Below are positions 23,401-35,799 of a stretch of DNA of 64,000 nucleotides, in pieces. Source of the stretch: Taeniopygia guttata (lineage: Eukaryota > Chordata > Aves > Passeriformes > Estrildidae); NCBI RefSeq assembly GCF_048771995.1, contig NC_133030.1, positions 42,160,001 to 42,224,000 on the forward strand, in the 5' to 3' direction. Positions within the stretch are counted from its first letter, which is position 1. Every line of letters begins with the position of its first letter. The position numbers and the translations under genes are program-made. The notes beneath the pieces were generated by a model. That model searched no databases, was not told the origin of the DNA, and saw nothing but the letters and a program-made list of their open reading frames with translations.

Positions 23401-26400
23401 AGGGAAACAAAACATCCTTCATCAAAGACAGCCCAGATTCAATCACAAACAAACCACTTTGAGGAAGTAAGCATTCATTATTCTTCTCTCATCTCTCCCC
23501 AAAGCATTTCCTGCTCCCGGGCAGGTTTTCAGCTTTTAAGTAGTAGCCTGACAGCCCTCCCATCTTTTTCAGGAAACCTCTTGCTTCACTTCCCAGCAAC
23601 TTTCACCTACTGCCCCCCTGGAGTTCAGGGGAAGCCCATATCCCTTTCCATTCCCAGTGGATGGCTCCAGGCAAAGCCCTGCTTCTCCCACTGCCCCAGT
23701 AGCATGAACTATGTCCAGCAGAGGCCTGCTGACCTTTCCTGCTCACCAGCAACAGTGCTGGGATTAATTTTTCCAGCAAACACCAATACAGAGTTCACCT
23801 AAATACCCCCAACCTCTGCAAGAAGCAGCTGGCTTGTTACCTCCTCTCAAGCCCCTGCCCTGTCCTCCTCTGACCTTTATGATAAACATGCCTCTGCTCA
23901 GGGAGGGTAACAAAGTACTGTTTGCACAGGCTTTCAAGAATCTCTACAAAAGAGGTTTTGTTACCTAAGCCACAACTCTAAAAAAATAGAAGCTCGGGGT
24001 ATTGTCTCAATGGGCAAATTCTCCAGTGTTAAGTCATAGCATTATTTTTCTTTCAATTGTGAATCACAGTGCAGGCTCAAAACAACACACAAGAGAGTAC
24101 ATTTGATGTTTGGGGCATAACTTTATAGCTACTTTTTCCTTAAAAGACTGTAGCTGCGATCCATCTGATTAAATGCATATCTCTGCATATCGTGGGCCAT
24201 GGTGGCTGCATTCCCTTTCCAAGCAATGGGGAGAAATAAGTTATTCTGTAGAGGTCTCCTCATCCTGAACCAGACATCTAAATCTGCCTAGATAAATCTC
24301 ACTCCAGGTTTCTTCAAACTGAATTTATGCTGAGATCAAGGTCTAATCAGCAGTTACTTTGTGTATGGGTGCTCTGCATGAGTCTGACTGCACTGTCAGT
24401 CAGACAGCTGTCCTTACCCAGTGTACAGCATCTTAAACAAGAGGTGGTTGGCCAGGTCCACCTCTGTGCAGCTCAGCTTGAGTCCTCACTCACCTCGTCC
24501 CTACCAACTGACAGGGACCCCCAGGCCAGCTTCCAGACCACTCAGACCAGCTCCTCCACCATCCTCTCTCTGACAAAGGCTAGACATGACTATGGCACAG
24601 GACAATGGAGAAGTAAGTCCACAGCAGAAAGACAGGATATATTTACTGCAGCATCAAACAACTTTGAGTTAGACCTAACTGGAGGCTCTCAGAAGAAGAC
24701 TCACTATCATTTTTAAAACATACACTCCTTTTTAAAAATCTAGATATTTCTGGCAGCCATATAAATTTCAATGCTTTTAAATATTGCTGAACTCTTTAAT
24801 CAGGTGCTTTCCAGAACTGCTGGCCAATGTCTATAAAGGTATTTCCTTAGAATCAGTTTCAGATTTTGGTAACTGCAGGTCTGTCACAGAACCTATCCTC
24901 CAGTTGTACCTGATGGGAACACAGTCGATTTCACTCTCAAGAAAGGTGTCTGCCTAAGCTGTGAGGAGACAGCAACGGCAGGAAATAGATGAGGAGAAGT
25001 ACCAGGTAGGTACCAGGAACGGCTTGAGTATCAGTGGGTCTAAGGGCAACTCTTCCAAATGATTCCCAGTTAAGACAAGCTGTGACTTTAGTGGTATTTT
25101 AAAAGAAAAATTCTGAACTGAATTCTTAATGTAACCATCCAGAGAGACTTTCACAGGTCAAAAATAATGTGAAAAATATTCAGGAATTAAAAAAGTAAAC
25201 ACACTTGTGTAGGCTTTGCATGTGATAGCAAGAAGCTTTTATTGTGTAGGAAGCCTGAAATATTTCTACGACAGTGATGATTAAAAGTTGAAACGTTTTG
25301 TTATTAGAGGCTGCATTTCTTCGAGGCCTAACTGTCTGTTCTTAGATCTTTCCTTATACATAGAAAGTGCAAGAATATTGGGGAGAAAATATCAAGACAA
25401 TAGAGAGCTTGAATTTCTAATTTGAAACACAAAACTAATCTCAGCTGTAGCAATGGAGCCATGATTTCTGAATTATATTATCCTCATGTCACCTGGTAAG
25501 AATAAAAAGAGGACATCTACGCACAGCAACGCTATCTATTTCAAAGATATCTTCATGCTAGATTTAATGGAGAGTATCAAGCCAGGTTCCCCACTGAAGA
25601 GAACGCTTAATGAATTCTTCCAGACTGACTTTTTTTTTTCCAACTCAGAACAACCTTGCTGATTATTTGAAGATTAACATGAAGAACATTCCTTCCTGCA
25701 ACTCATCAGAATGGCCAGCATCTAGCAAACGGCAGAATGAATATTAGCTCTTGTATATCAACAACAGCACAGCTGAATGCTGCTCAAGTCACCAGTTCTT
25801 GGGAGGAGGCTTGGCAGCAAAGGCAACAGTTAGATGGGATGTTTATTGGATGTCTTCCACCAGCTGCACTGCGTGGTGGCTTGACTGTTAGATTATAAAT
25901 ATTTCCCCTTGTGAAAAAGGGAAGTTGGCTGGATGAACACTGATTCAGCAGGACATATTCATAGCCTCGACAGAGATTGGTGTGTAAGAAAACAGGAATG
26001 GGAAGCATTGAATTAGGCCTGGGAAGTCCCTTCTCTCCACAGGCACATGAGCAGAGCACTTATCTCTGGAAGCTAGTCAGCATGGCACGTGGGCAATAGG
26101 AATATTAATAACTCTTCTACAGAGAGATTTCTGGGGGGCAGGATGGCTCACCCAAACCACAGCCTCCGTGGCCACTTGGTGCAGATGGGCAACTTCTGCA
26201 TTGAGGAGTTCCTTCTGCAAAGGCAAAGTGAACTGCTGGACTGGGTGGGGGTGCAGGAGGCACCCCAAAATCCAGGGAAGAGGTACTTTGGAGATACTGC
26301 TTTGCTCACTGCTGGCCATAGGCAACAAGCCACTAAGTCACTCCTAAGCATTGTACCCAAGGCTGGTGGGCCATGGGAGCCGGGTCAGTGTGCCTGTCTC

Positions 26401-28534
26401 AGTGAGCACCAAAAGCTTGGCTGGCCATTGCAATGTCTGATATGGAGAGTATCAGTGGGCAGGCCTTTTGGAGAGCTGCACAAGGAGTGCATTCTAGCTG
26501 GAGGGAATGGGAAAACACACAGTGAAGATGGATAGGATGTGTATTCACAGGCTCTCATCCATTCTGCAGCATGGCTATGAAGATTGATGAGGATCAATTG
26601 GTAAGAGCAAAGTGGAAATTTCCTTTGCCCAGCAGAAGCCTTCCCCAGAGGTGTCAGAGTGGTGGGATAGCTCTGGAGTTTGTCTCAGTGCTGGCTTGTG
26701 TAACTGGCTCTGACTCACTAGGGCAATTCTGGACCAGGGGGTTTTCCAGGAGTCAGGGGCTGAAATCCCCAGGGATGTTGGTCTAGACAGGGTGATCTTC
26801 CCTTTGACCTCATTGGGGGCTTCAGCTTCCTCTTTATGCAAGTAACACCAGCTGCCAGGACAGGTTATTTTGAGCTACAGAAAAGTTATGAAAGAGGAAT
26901 ATGCTGAGGGTTTGAGGAAAAAGATGCTCCTGTTATAAGTATCCTTTTCAGACCACAGTTGTGCCAGGACACTCATTGCTGCTGCTCACAGGAAACAATT
27001 TTTATTCCTGACATCTAAAGAGACTCAGCCTGAGAATGGCTCTGTGCCTGACATTGGGCGAGAGCTCTCTAGTAAAGTGATCTCTATTTCCCCCAGGATA
27101 ACCAGAGGGAAATCCCAGTCATTAAGTCTTCTGTCAAGCGTTGACGTAAGAGGCATTGCAAATTAATCCTGCTTCCCATTCATCTCATCCCAGCAGAGAT
27201 TCCGCTAGTAAAACCAGTCCTGACCATCTCAGGGAAATCCCAGACCATATCACAATGCTCTCCTGCCTTTTCTTGCAACAAATATACCCTGATATTTCAT
27301 GTGCATATGTTACGTCTTCCAATCCTCAAGAGCTGATTTGTAAGAGAAGGCACAGGCAAGGTGTGAGTGCAGTGGAAGCACTAAAGGCTTACAATATTCT
27401 GGGCCATGGAGATGTGTAACCCTCTCTCCACTTTCCCAGCAGCTGGTCCCTGGCTGCCTCACTTGCCTTTGGTGTCTCATAACTCTTCAGCAACAGCCAG
27501 CCTGGCCTGAGCAGGGCTGACTTGTGGCTTGTGGGGAAAGGACAGGTTTTGTGGCCCCTCCTTGCCTGCCCCATCCTTGCTGGCCCTTTTCACTTCTGTC
27601 TACTCTGCTCTCTCTGTGGCTTTCTGATACAAATATGCAATTTCAGTGGAATCAAAGAACCTGGCAACCTGGGAAGCCAGAAGATGAATGCCCCCTGCCT
27701 AGGGGCAGGAAGCCCCAGGAGCTCTGCCTGCACGTGGGGTGATTGTCATGGGCAGCACTGGGCAGGACCCATTGAGATTAGCATCACAAGGGCATGAGGC
27801 TGCACTGAGTTGTGCATTGAGGAGTTTGTGGCTGGGGGAGTCACACAGACCTTGGTACCAACCCAGTGAAGCTGGATTTTGCTGTACAGTCCTTTGATCC
27901 CCAAACACACTTTCTGAACTGCCTCACTGAATACACAACACCAGTCTGTGCCACTCCAGGCACTCCATATCCCATTGCATTGTCATGGGCCAAAGGAGAA
28001 AAAGATAACAGAAGACACAGGGGACACACGAGGTGTTCTGCACTGTATGGTTGACAGTTGGATTGCAGCAAGGCAATTCCTCTGAAACCAGTGAGATAAC
28101 AGTCATCAGTGGATACTCAGCAAACAATGTCCCCAAGGACTAAAGCAAATTCCAGCCAGCCTTGCCAGGCTGAGGGCAGGACTGAGTAAGGAGGGACCTC
28201 ACCATGTGACACAGATATTCCTCGTTTTATGCAGCCACTTCATTCCTGATGAACTTTCACCTCCAGGAACTCATGGGGAAGAAGATGAACAGACTTCATT
28301 TGTTCTGAGTGGTTTGGAGTCTGGGATTTTTTGAGCCCAGCATGAGGAACTGCTACTGTGGCTGCCCCATTCACCTCTTGCCATGCTGTTACATATATAT
28401 ATCAGTGATTCCTGTCTCCAGGATCTCTCTGGAATCTGAGCCACCTCTCCAAAAGGAGATGTAGTCAGCACTGTCATATGACAGAGATGGAGGGAAAAGG
28501 TGGCAGAGGCCCAGAGGATGCAGCATATATTATC

Positions 28535-28574
28535 TTTTTTGTTTGTTTGTTTGTTTTTGTTTTTTTTGGGGGGG
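28535..28574. repeat. (TTTG)n repeat ending in a T/G run
   Basis: About five TTTG units are followed by a T-run and then eight G. Simple sequence of unknown origin. Confidence 0.8.
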
Positions 28575-28923
28575 CTGTTGTTTTTCCATAAATAAGGAAA
28601 AACACAGCAACTTTCTCCAGGGTTCTTGTCATCTTTAGTGTATGACATTATATTAACTTGCTCTCCATCACAAGTCTTACATGTCAGCTGAATGAGGATG
28701 GAGAATATTAGCCAGAGAATTGAGGATGGGACACCAAAGCCCACATATAGACACACAGACATCAGGTAAAGTTGTGCCCAAAGTCACAGAGAAGAACAAA
28801 GTCACAGAATAACAGATTACCACATTCCTGACTCCTCTCCTCTGTTCAGACTTGTAAACCAGGCAAAAAATATCAAAGCCAACACATCCAAAAGAGAAGT
28901 TAGACACTTTCATCTGTGTGTGC

Positions 28924-28947
28924 TTTGGACAATGACAATTGTCCAAA
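28924..28947. promoter_or_regulatory. Perfect 10-bp palindrome built of two SOX-type motifs
   Basis: TTTGGACAAT and ATTGTCCAAA flank a 4-base spacer, so ACAAT and ATTGT face each other as in SOX dimer sites. Further GTCAAAATGTCC and GGACAATGACAC copies follow within 30 bases. Protein binding is inference. Confidence 0.35.
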
Positions 28948-29699
28948 TTGTCAAAATGTCCAAAAGTGGACAATGACACTAGTAATCAGGAGCTTTGAGC
29001 AATTGAGATTTCTCATGTCAGCAGGGAAAGTCTCAGACCTAATCTATGTGTCTATACAGGAGTGTGAGTGAGTGTTTTCCAGCTTCTTTCTAGGCTTTTC
29101 TCCTGGCTTATATATTTTCTGTTCTTTCTTCTTTCTTAAAAGCGTCTGAGTCGCCACACACTGTTTTCAGAGTCAGCTTTTCACCTCCTTTCCATACTAC
29201 ACAGCCTATGGCTCAACAGGTTGCAAAGTCAGCAGACAAGGGGGGCTGGCCAGCTCTGCAGGTCACCTCCCAGGGGACAGCAGCAGCTCCATGTTCCAGC
29301 CAACAGAAGCAAGTTGGCTAGAAAGCTCTGGCAGAAGTATTCCTATTCCAGTACTCCTCTGCTCAGGAGTTTGGCCTCAGACACGGTGAATCCAGAGCCT
29401 TGAGAGAAGCCCTACTCCGCCCGGGGTGGTGTCCATGCTGGAAAAGCGAGGGTCAGCACAGTGCTGAAGCCCAGCTTGCGTGTGAGCGCTCAGCCTGCAT
29501 TCCCAAAAGGCAGCGATGAGGCATGGAGCCGTCCCCGTGAGCCTTCGGCAGCCGTGCTCCCCCCTGCCGCCTCCTCTTCCACACATCTATCCCCTGCGGC
29601 CACACACCAGCCTCGCTGACAGATCTTACTTGAAAGCTCTGGCAGACTGTGCCACTAATGGCAGAGCCCTGAGCCGGCTCCCTCCGTCTCCCTGGAGTC

Positions 29700-30800
29700 C
29701 CTGCGCAGACGTAGGTGCACGTCACGGCCTGCTCTAATTTTATCCGTGTTTGATGGAAGAGACGAACTAAGCAGCAGGGAGGCAGCTATTTTGGTTTTCT
29801 CTGTGGCGGTGTGTTATATAAAGCATCTTGCCATGACCCGCGTCTCTTGGGAGCTGCTTTGCTTTCAGCCGCTACAAACCAGAGGCTCGGCCGCTCGCTG
29901 CCGGCAGCCGAGCCCTGCAGGCGGCTGCGTGGGCCCGGTGTGCCGCGTGTGCGTGCCGCGTGTGCCGCGTGTGCGTGCGGACCGAGACGGAGAGCGTGCC
30001 AGCGAGATCCAGGGGCCACCAGTGACAGGGAGAGCCTGGCTCCCCTCCTCGCCGTGCGGTGTGACATACACCCAGGGGTTTCACCCGTCCCAGCGCATCA
30101 TGCGTGCTCCCCCAGCAGCACAGCGGGCGCGGGCACAAGCGGGCAGCGGGCTGCCCGGGCTGGGCAAGCTTTGGCCGGCTGCCGCAGAGCACTGCCGCTC
30201 TCATCTCACCCGGGCAAGAGGAGCGGCTCCATTAGGTGGCAGCAGCAGCAGCAGCCACAGCAGGAGGAGGCTGCTCTCCCGGTGGAACCTGTGCGGGTGT
30301 GCAGGAGGGCCACGGGGCCACAGAGGTGCCTGCAGAGCCAGGCAAGCACTGGCACTGTGTGCTGGGCAGCTTGCTGCCATCAGATGCAGGAGATGTGGGG
30401 GGCCCTTGCCCTGGCTACCTGTGGTTCCTGGTACTCCGGGATACCTCTGTCTGACGCTGGCCGAGCTGCCGCGACACCCCAGTGGCTGCTCCCTAGGCTG
30501 CCCTCCCGCACGGAAGGCCCTACGGGGTAAGCAGGCACTGGGGACCCGTCCCGTGCCAGCTGACCGCAGCGCCCAGCCTCGGCTCAATGGCCATTTCCCA
30601 ACTACAGGGAGCGGAGGTGTTACGCAGGGCTTCTCGCCCGTGTGGGTTGTGGCTCCTCCACGCCTGGACCTCGTGGGTAGTGTATTCGTCAGCGATGCTC
30701 CGGTGCTTGGTCCCAGGGTAGCGAGGCAGGGCAGCAATCTTTGGGTTTGCCGGCTTGGGAAGTTTTGGCAAGAGGCGGCATGACCAGGACTTCTTTCTGT
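29700..30800 (+). promoter_or_regulatory. GC-rich segment with TATA, CRE and CArG-like motifs
   Basis: A CRE-like CACGTCACGG lies at about 29718-29727, a one-mismatch CArG (GCTATTTTGG) at 29785-29794, and a TATA-like TATATAAA at 29815-29822, followed by a kilobase of CpG-rich DNA. It looks like a promoter or enhancer 13 kb upstream of FOS. Long open frames on both strands (to 345 codons) follow from the scarcity of A/T-rich stops and show no family signature. No exon is supported. Confidence 0.4.
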
Positions 30801-30899
30801 GTCTGACACAGGAAGAGTCTGCCAACACCTGGGTAAGGTGCTAGAGCCCACTGCCTGGAGGGAGTTTTGGGGAATGTCTCTTGTTTCTTGTACAAGCAA

Positions 30900-33800
30900 G
30901 CAAATTTAATAGCACAAGCTAAAGTAATTAGGACATGTCACGATGTTGATTGGCACCTCCCTGCTTCTCCAGTCTCTGGGTGCTGCTTACCCTGTACTCA
31001 GCTCTCCTGCTGACTCATGTCAAAGCCACCTTCTCCCTAATGACCAGGGGTCAGGCTAGGACCCAGCCTGCTCCGTGGCTCTCCTCGCTCCCACGCAGTT
31101 CCCGCTGAGCCTCCCGCCGCGACACCGGCAGGACGCACCCACTTCCTAAAGAGTCACCTCCTGGGAACACCGCCGAGCCTCTGCGGTGGCCACGGCATCC
31201 GACTCCCTCCCCCTCCGGGCATGTGCCTGCCTGAATGCCTATACCTTCTGTCTGGCTGCTCCCGAGGAGGCACTGCTGGGTGAGGGATAACGCGCAGGAC
31301 AAGGGGCTGTGGTCCATGTGCAACCACCACCCCGTCCACCCTATCTGCAACTGGCTGGGGTGGAAGAACTACATCCTTGGATGTTCCCAACAGGACCCAT
31401 ACCTGTCTTCCTCATGCATCCCTCAGTGGCGCCAGGAGCCCCAGCCCACTCAGCACACCACCGCATCCCCTTTGCTGGCACGATCCCCGGGGAAAGCGGC
31501 GGGCGCAAAAGGCACGCCGGAGGAGGGCCGGGTGTGCGTGCAGGAGCGTGCATTTGTGCACGTCAGGGAGAGGGAAGCGGGGCTGTGAGTGCTGGAGGCG
31601 TTGTGAGCGCCAGGCACAGGCTGACAGGCGAGGGCTGCCGCTCCCGTAGGAAGATAAACTATTTCACAACAGTCACGATCGCAGTGAGTAGTTCACTCCA
31701 GAGTGCTCCTTCTTGCTAGGGAGGGAGAGGATAATCAGAGCCGAGAGGAGGAGTGTAGGATACGGGGGAGCATCCCAAAGATTATGAGAGTGCGTGGAGG
31801 GAGAGTATTTGTGTGGAGAGTGCAGCAGCTCTGTAAACCCCTACACACGGGGTGCGGACACAGGTGAGGAGTAATGCTATTGCAGAGTAATGCGGTAACG
31901 CAGCCCCCTCCAATACTGATGTGGAAAGCTGCCCGGGGCAGAGGTCATTAAACCTGTCAGAACTGGCACCAGAGCAAACAAGAAATGCACGAAGAAACTA
32001 AAATACTTCAGGGAGCGAAAATATTATAGACTTGGAAGAAACTGAAATGGGAGAGCAGCCAACTAGCCTCCTCTCAGTTCTACAGAGAAGTGCAAATATA
32101 TTCAAATATTGTGTGAAAGGACAAGTCCTCCCACAGGAGCTCAGCTCCAGCTCTCCTTTCCTAGTACAGCAATTCAGTAAAGATGTGTCCCAGACTTGGA
32201 CTCAGAGACTCTGCTGATAACTGGAGCCTTGTTAGATTGAAGTTGCCTCTGTGGCCATGCTTACGTTTTTTAGTACTGAGGCTGTTTGAAGTGGTGTAAG
32301 CAATACCAACTCCACAGAACTCACTTAGATCCTCCCTGTTGTGCCAGCGCAATCCTATACACAACTGCCTGGCAAACCAGATCCAGGAGCTGTTCTGGCA
32401 GAGGAGCCATCATCTTTTGTCTTTGCAGGGTTAGTCGTCTTCCAGCACAGCTCATTCATTGTGAGGCTCCTGAGCAGCACAGTGCACCCCGGCTTGGCTT
32501 GGAAGGTGGTGGCTGTGCTTCCCAGATTTGAATCAGCTGAAATAGAGGGAGTGGGTTAGCTGCCAGCACCACACCCTGTGTCGTGCCAGCACAGGCGAGT
32601 GCCCATCCACCCAAGTTGCAGCTCTGAAGCAATGCACACCGAGCTGCCGTAGGCTGGCTTTTCCCACTCCTCCTGGCCTGGGACCATGGGAGCCTTCTCC
32701 ATGCACTGGCTGACTCCTGATTCCGCTCTCAATCAGTTCACCATGATAAAATGGCAGAGGACAGATTGACAAAAGATAGCAAAGAGTTTTCTCTTGGGCT
32801 AGCACAAGAGGGCAACTTCCCACCCCACCAGACCTGGCAAGGAGTGGGAATGGGGTCCCCAAGTGGTGAGGGTACCCTGACAGTTCAGCCCATGGCAAGC
32901 ATGCCCCTGAGCTGATCTTGCCCCTGAGCAGCAAGCTGCCTGAGCTGATCTTCAACCTGCTGAAATAAAGTGTTCTCTTTCCATCCAGGTCAGCTCTCTG
33001 AACTGGCTTGCTACATATCTACATGCTCCTATGTCTAATGCAAAGAAACAATATATGTGACTTGAGCAGGAGGGGACTAGGAGCACCACAGGGCTACATT
33101 GCCCTCCCCCCTCCAATCTCTGGTGTCCAACTGCTTGCTCTTGTCCCACAGCATCACTCAGCTAGGCATGTGTGACACAGGGCAGGACAGATTTGGGATG
33201 GAGCAGCAGGGGCAGGGATGGACAGACACACTTCTGGATGTTGAGCTCTGTCCTCTGCTCTGCTGGTCCTTCCCTGTCCTCTGCCTCACTGCTCCCTCCC
33301 TTCATGCAGGTGAAGTCCCATAGTAGACAGGGTGGCAACCCAGTAGCAGCTCTGGCTGGCAGAATAGGGCACTGAAAACAGCCAGACGAATGAGATAAGG
33401 CACGAGCAAATGAGGAGGACACTGGGCTAATTGGTCTCTGTAACTCCCTGCAGCCCAGAAGCTGTGAGTGCCTGTGCTAGCAGCACTGTTGCCTGTGCCC
33501 TGGGATGGGATGGGGCGTGACAGCCTGTTTTGGGACAAGGGGAGCAGCAAGAATAATTGGAGTAATTAGTGACATTTTCGCCTTCTCACATGAAAGCTTG
33601 GAGGAGAAACGTTCATACCATAGGCACCGGCTGCCTGGATGTATCAGAAGCATCCCCTCTGCGCAGGTGTCAGTAGCAGGCACTGCCCAGGGCAAAGGCT
33701 GTGGGAGGGTACATGTCCTGGTGGGACATCCCTCCATCCCTGGCGGGTGACTTTGGACATGCTCTGCATTGCAACCCAAACCCCAGGCGTGACCCCTGCC

Positions 33801-35150
33801 TTTGACCACCTACCCACACTTTCCCACACGGCCAGCGGTCTCCGGGAGCAGATGACCGGGTACCCCCGGAACGCGGAATGCTGCCGTGCCGTGAGGAAAG
33901 CCTTTTCTCACGCCCGCTGATTACCTTCCCAGGCCCGCTGGTTACCTTCCCAAACACCGGCACTTCAGGCTTGCCCTTGAGAAGCAAACACTTAATTTCA
34001 GCCGCACCCTTTCCTGCCCTGGGGCTGCAGGGCGAGGGTATCCTCAATGCACGCCGTGTTCCCCACCGAGGGGTGTGGCACAGGAACCAGCCCTCGTAAA
34101 ATCGCCCGGATTGAACCTGCTGCCCTCAGCCTGCCAAACTAAACAGAGCTGTTGTAAAGCCAACAGCAATGACAACAGCCTGGCTGCTGGCGAGGGTTGG
34201 GCAAGCAGCTGGTTTCCAGTTTGCTGGCCTCAGCAGATGGCGGCGGCGGGAACAGTCGCTGGGAGTTCCCACCCCGCAGGCACCGGCTCAGCGGCCGAGG
34301 CCGAGGCGGCCCCGAGGTTCCCTCCTCTCCCATCTGCCAACAGCTCCTGCGCAACCCTCAGTGCAGACAGCTTTTGGAATTTCAAGGAGCCACCCAGCCG
34401 GCCCTGGCACGGGGAAACCGGGGATGCCCGTGGGTGGGTCCCTCCGTCAGCCACTCTCTTCGTTGGGTGTTTCACCTAGAAGGGCTCTGGTGTGAGGAAG
34501 CTGATGTCAGAGAGAAAGACGCCCAAAGGAACACCCAAAGGCCGGCTGCCGGGGACGAAACAATGCACCAGGAACAGGGCTCTTTGGAGCAGCCCCTGCT
34601 GCCCTGAAATGCAGGGAGAGCATTTGGTCTGTTTGGCCTCTGCTGGGCACCCCCGCTGCTGGTGACAGGAGCATGGATGGCACTGGGTGGTCTGCTGGGC
34701 AATTTTGGCAGAGCAGGCTTTTTCAGAGGATGCTGCTGGCAAAGGATGCTGAGGGATCAGGCCACTCTTCAAGAGATGGACCAGAAAACACTGCAACATC
34801 TCTGGTTCACTTCTTAGTTTCTTTCCACTTGCTTCAAGGCTAGATTTCTCAGGTTTGCTGGATGCACAGCAGACCTGTCCACATGTGCTGGGGGTGCTCA
34901 GCCAGTACTTGCATCAGGGCAAGAGCTCATGGGCACTTCTCTCAGAGCAGTGCCTGCATAGTGGCCTCTGTGGCCCATCCGTCCGACCGTCCATTCATCC
35001 ATACACCCCAGCTCCGGGCTCTTCCTGCAGCTGGGCTGTTCGCACTGCCAGCCAGGCTCCTCAGTGCAGAGGGCTGCACCGCTGTTTCCAGTTAAAAATA
35101 AACCCACCTTCTCAGCGACATTATTTTTAACCCTGGGCCCATCTCCCTGC
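30900..35150. other. Intergenic DNA, no gene recognised
   Basis: Mixed-GC DNA with no exon, RNA gene or repeat body that I can support. An AP-1 consensus TGACTCA occurs at 31011-31017 and a kappaB-like GGGAGTTCCC at 34261-34270; single short motifs like these are expected by chance in a region this size. Confidence 0.5.
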
Positions 35151-35159
35151 TCAGGTTAC

Positions 35160-35790
35160 GAGCCCGCACCCTCCCGGCGCACGGAGGAGGGGCGCCCAGC
35201 AGCCACAAGCCGCCCGTGGGGCTGCCGGCCGGAGGGACCTCTGCTAAGCCACAGCCCACACCGCTGCCTTCTGCCCGCGGGGAATCCCGGGCTGCGGGGC
35301 TGCCGGGCCCCGGCCGGGGTAAGGTGCCCCGCCGGCAGCCGCGTGGGCAGGACGCCGGCGGGGGGGTCGGGGCCGCCGCAGGCCCCGCCCGCCCTGGGCC
35401 GCCGCCTCCCAAACAAACAACAGCCGCTCCCGTTGCCGTGGCGACCGCGCCCCGCCCGCCGCCGCGGCGACGGGGCCCCGCCCCTCCCTCGCGGCTGACG
35501 CGCGCTCCGGCGGGGGGGTGGGAGGGGGAGGCGATGACGTCGCCATCCCGTTTCCACGGGAACACGCGCCGACGTCACGGGTTTCTGTGTTGTCAACGTC
35601 CCGCCGTCTCCCGGGCAACGTCAGGCGCCGGGCCCGGCCCCGGCAACAGCGCCGCGATTGGCCGGGGAGCCGCGGGGCGGGGCCCGCGCGCGCCGCCACC
35701 GCCCCTCCGCGGGCTGCGCCGCGCCTGTGGCGGCCCCGGGGCTGAGGGGCCCGGCGGGACAGAAGGGACTGGCGGGGCTCAAGCCCGCAT
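35160..35790. promoter_or_regulatory. Orphan CpG island with RFX X-box, CREs and CCAAT box
   Basis: Dense CpG over about 600 bases. It contains GTTGCCGTGGCGAC at 35432-35445, close to the palindromic RFX X-box; TGACGTC at 35535-35541; GACGTCA at 35571-35577; CAACGTCAGG near 35617-35626; and an inverted CCAAT box (ATTGG) at 35657-35661. Such a set is typical of a real polymerase II promoter, but no gene is known here between TMED10 and FOS. Direction cannot be decided. A plus-strand ATG at about 35789 opens only a short frame. It could drive a non-coding RNA or act as a distal FOS element. Confidence 0.6.
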
Positions 35791-35799
35791 GGAAATGGA

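Larger units (their letters stand above)
20031..29700. other. Intergenic DNA between TMED10 and FOS, left part
   Basis: No coding gene, RNA gene or clear mobile element was recognised. The stretch 20.2-25.7 kb is AT-rich and 26-29 kb is of mixed composition. Its T-run, TTTG repeat and small palindrome are listed separately. Conserved non-coding enhancers of FOS may lie here, but that cannot be seen without an alignment. Confidence 0.5.

Noticed and set aside
29746-30783. 345-codon plus-strand open frame
   Set aside because: Overlapping long frames exist on both strands in this GC-rich stretch, it begins at GTG, and its sequence is low-complexity without a domain.
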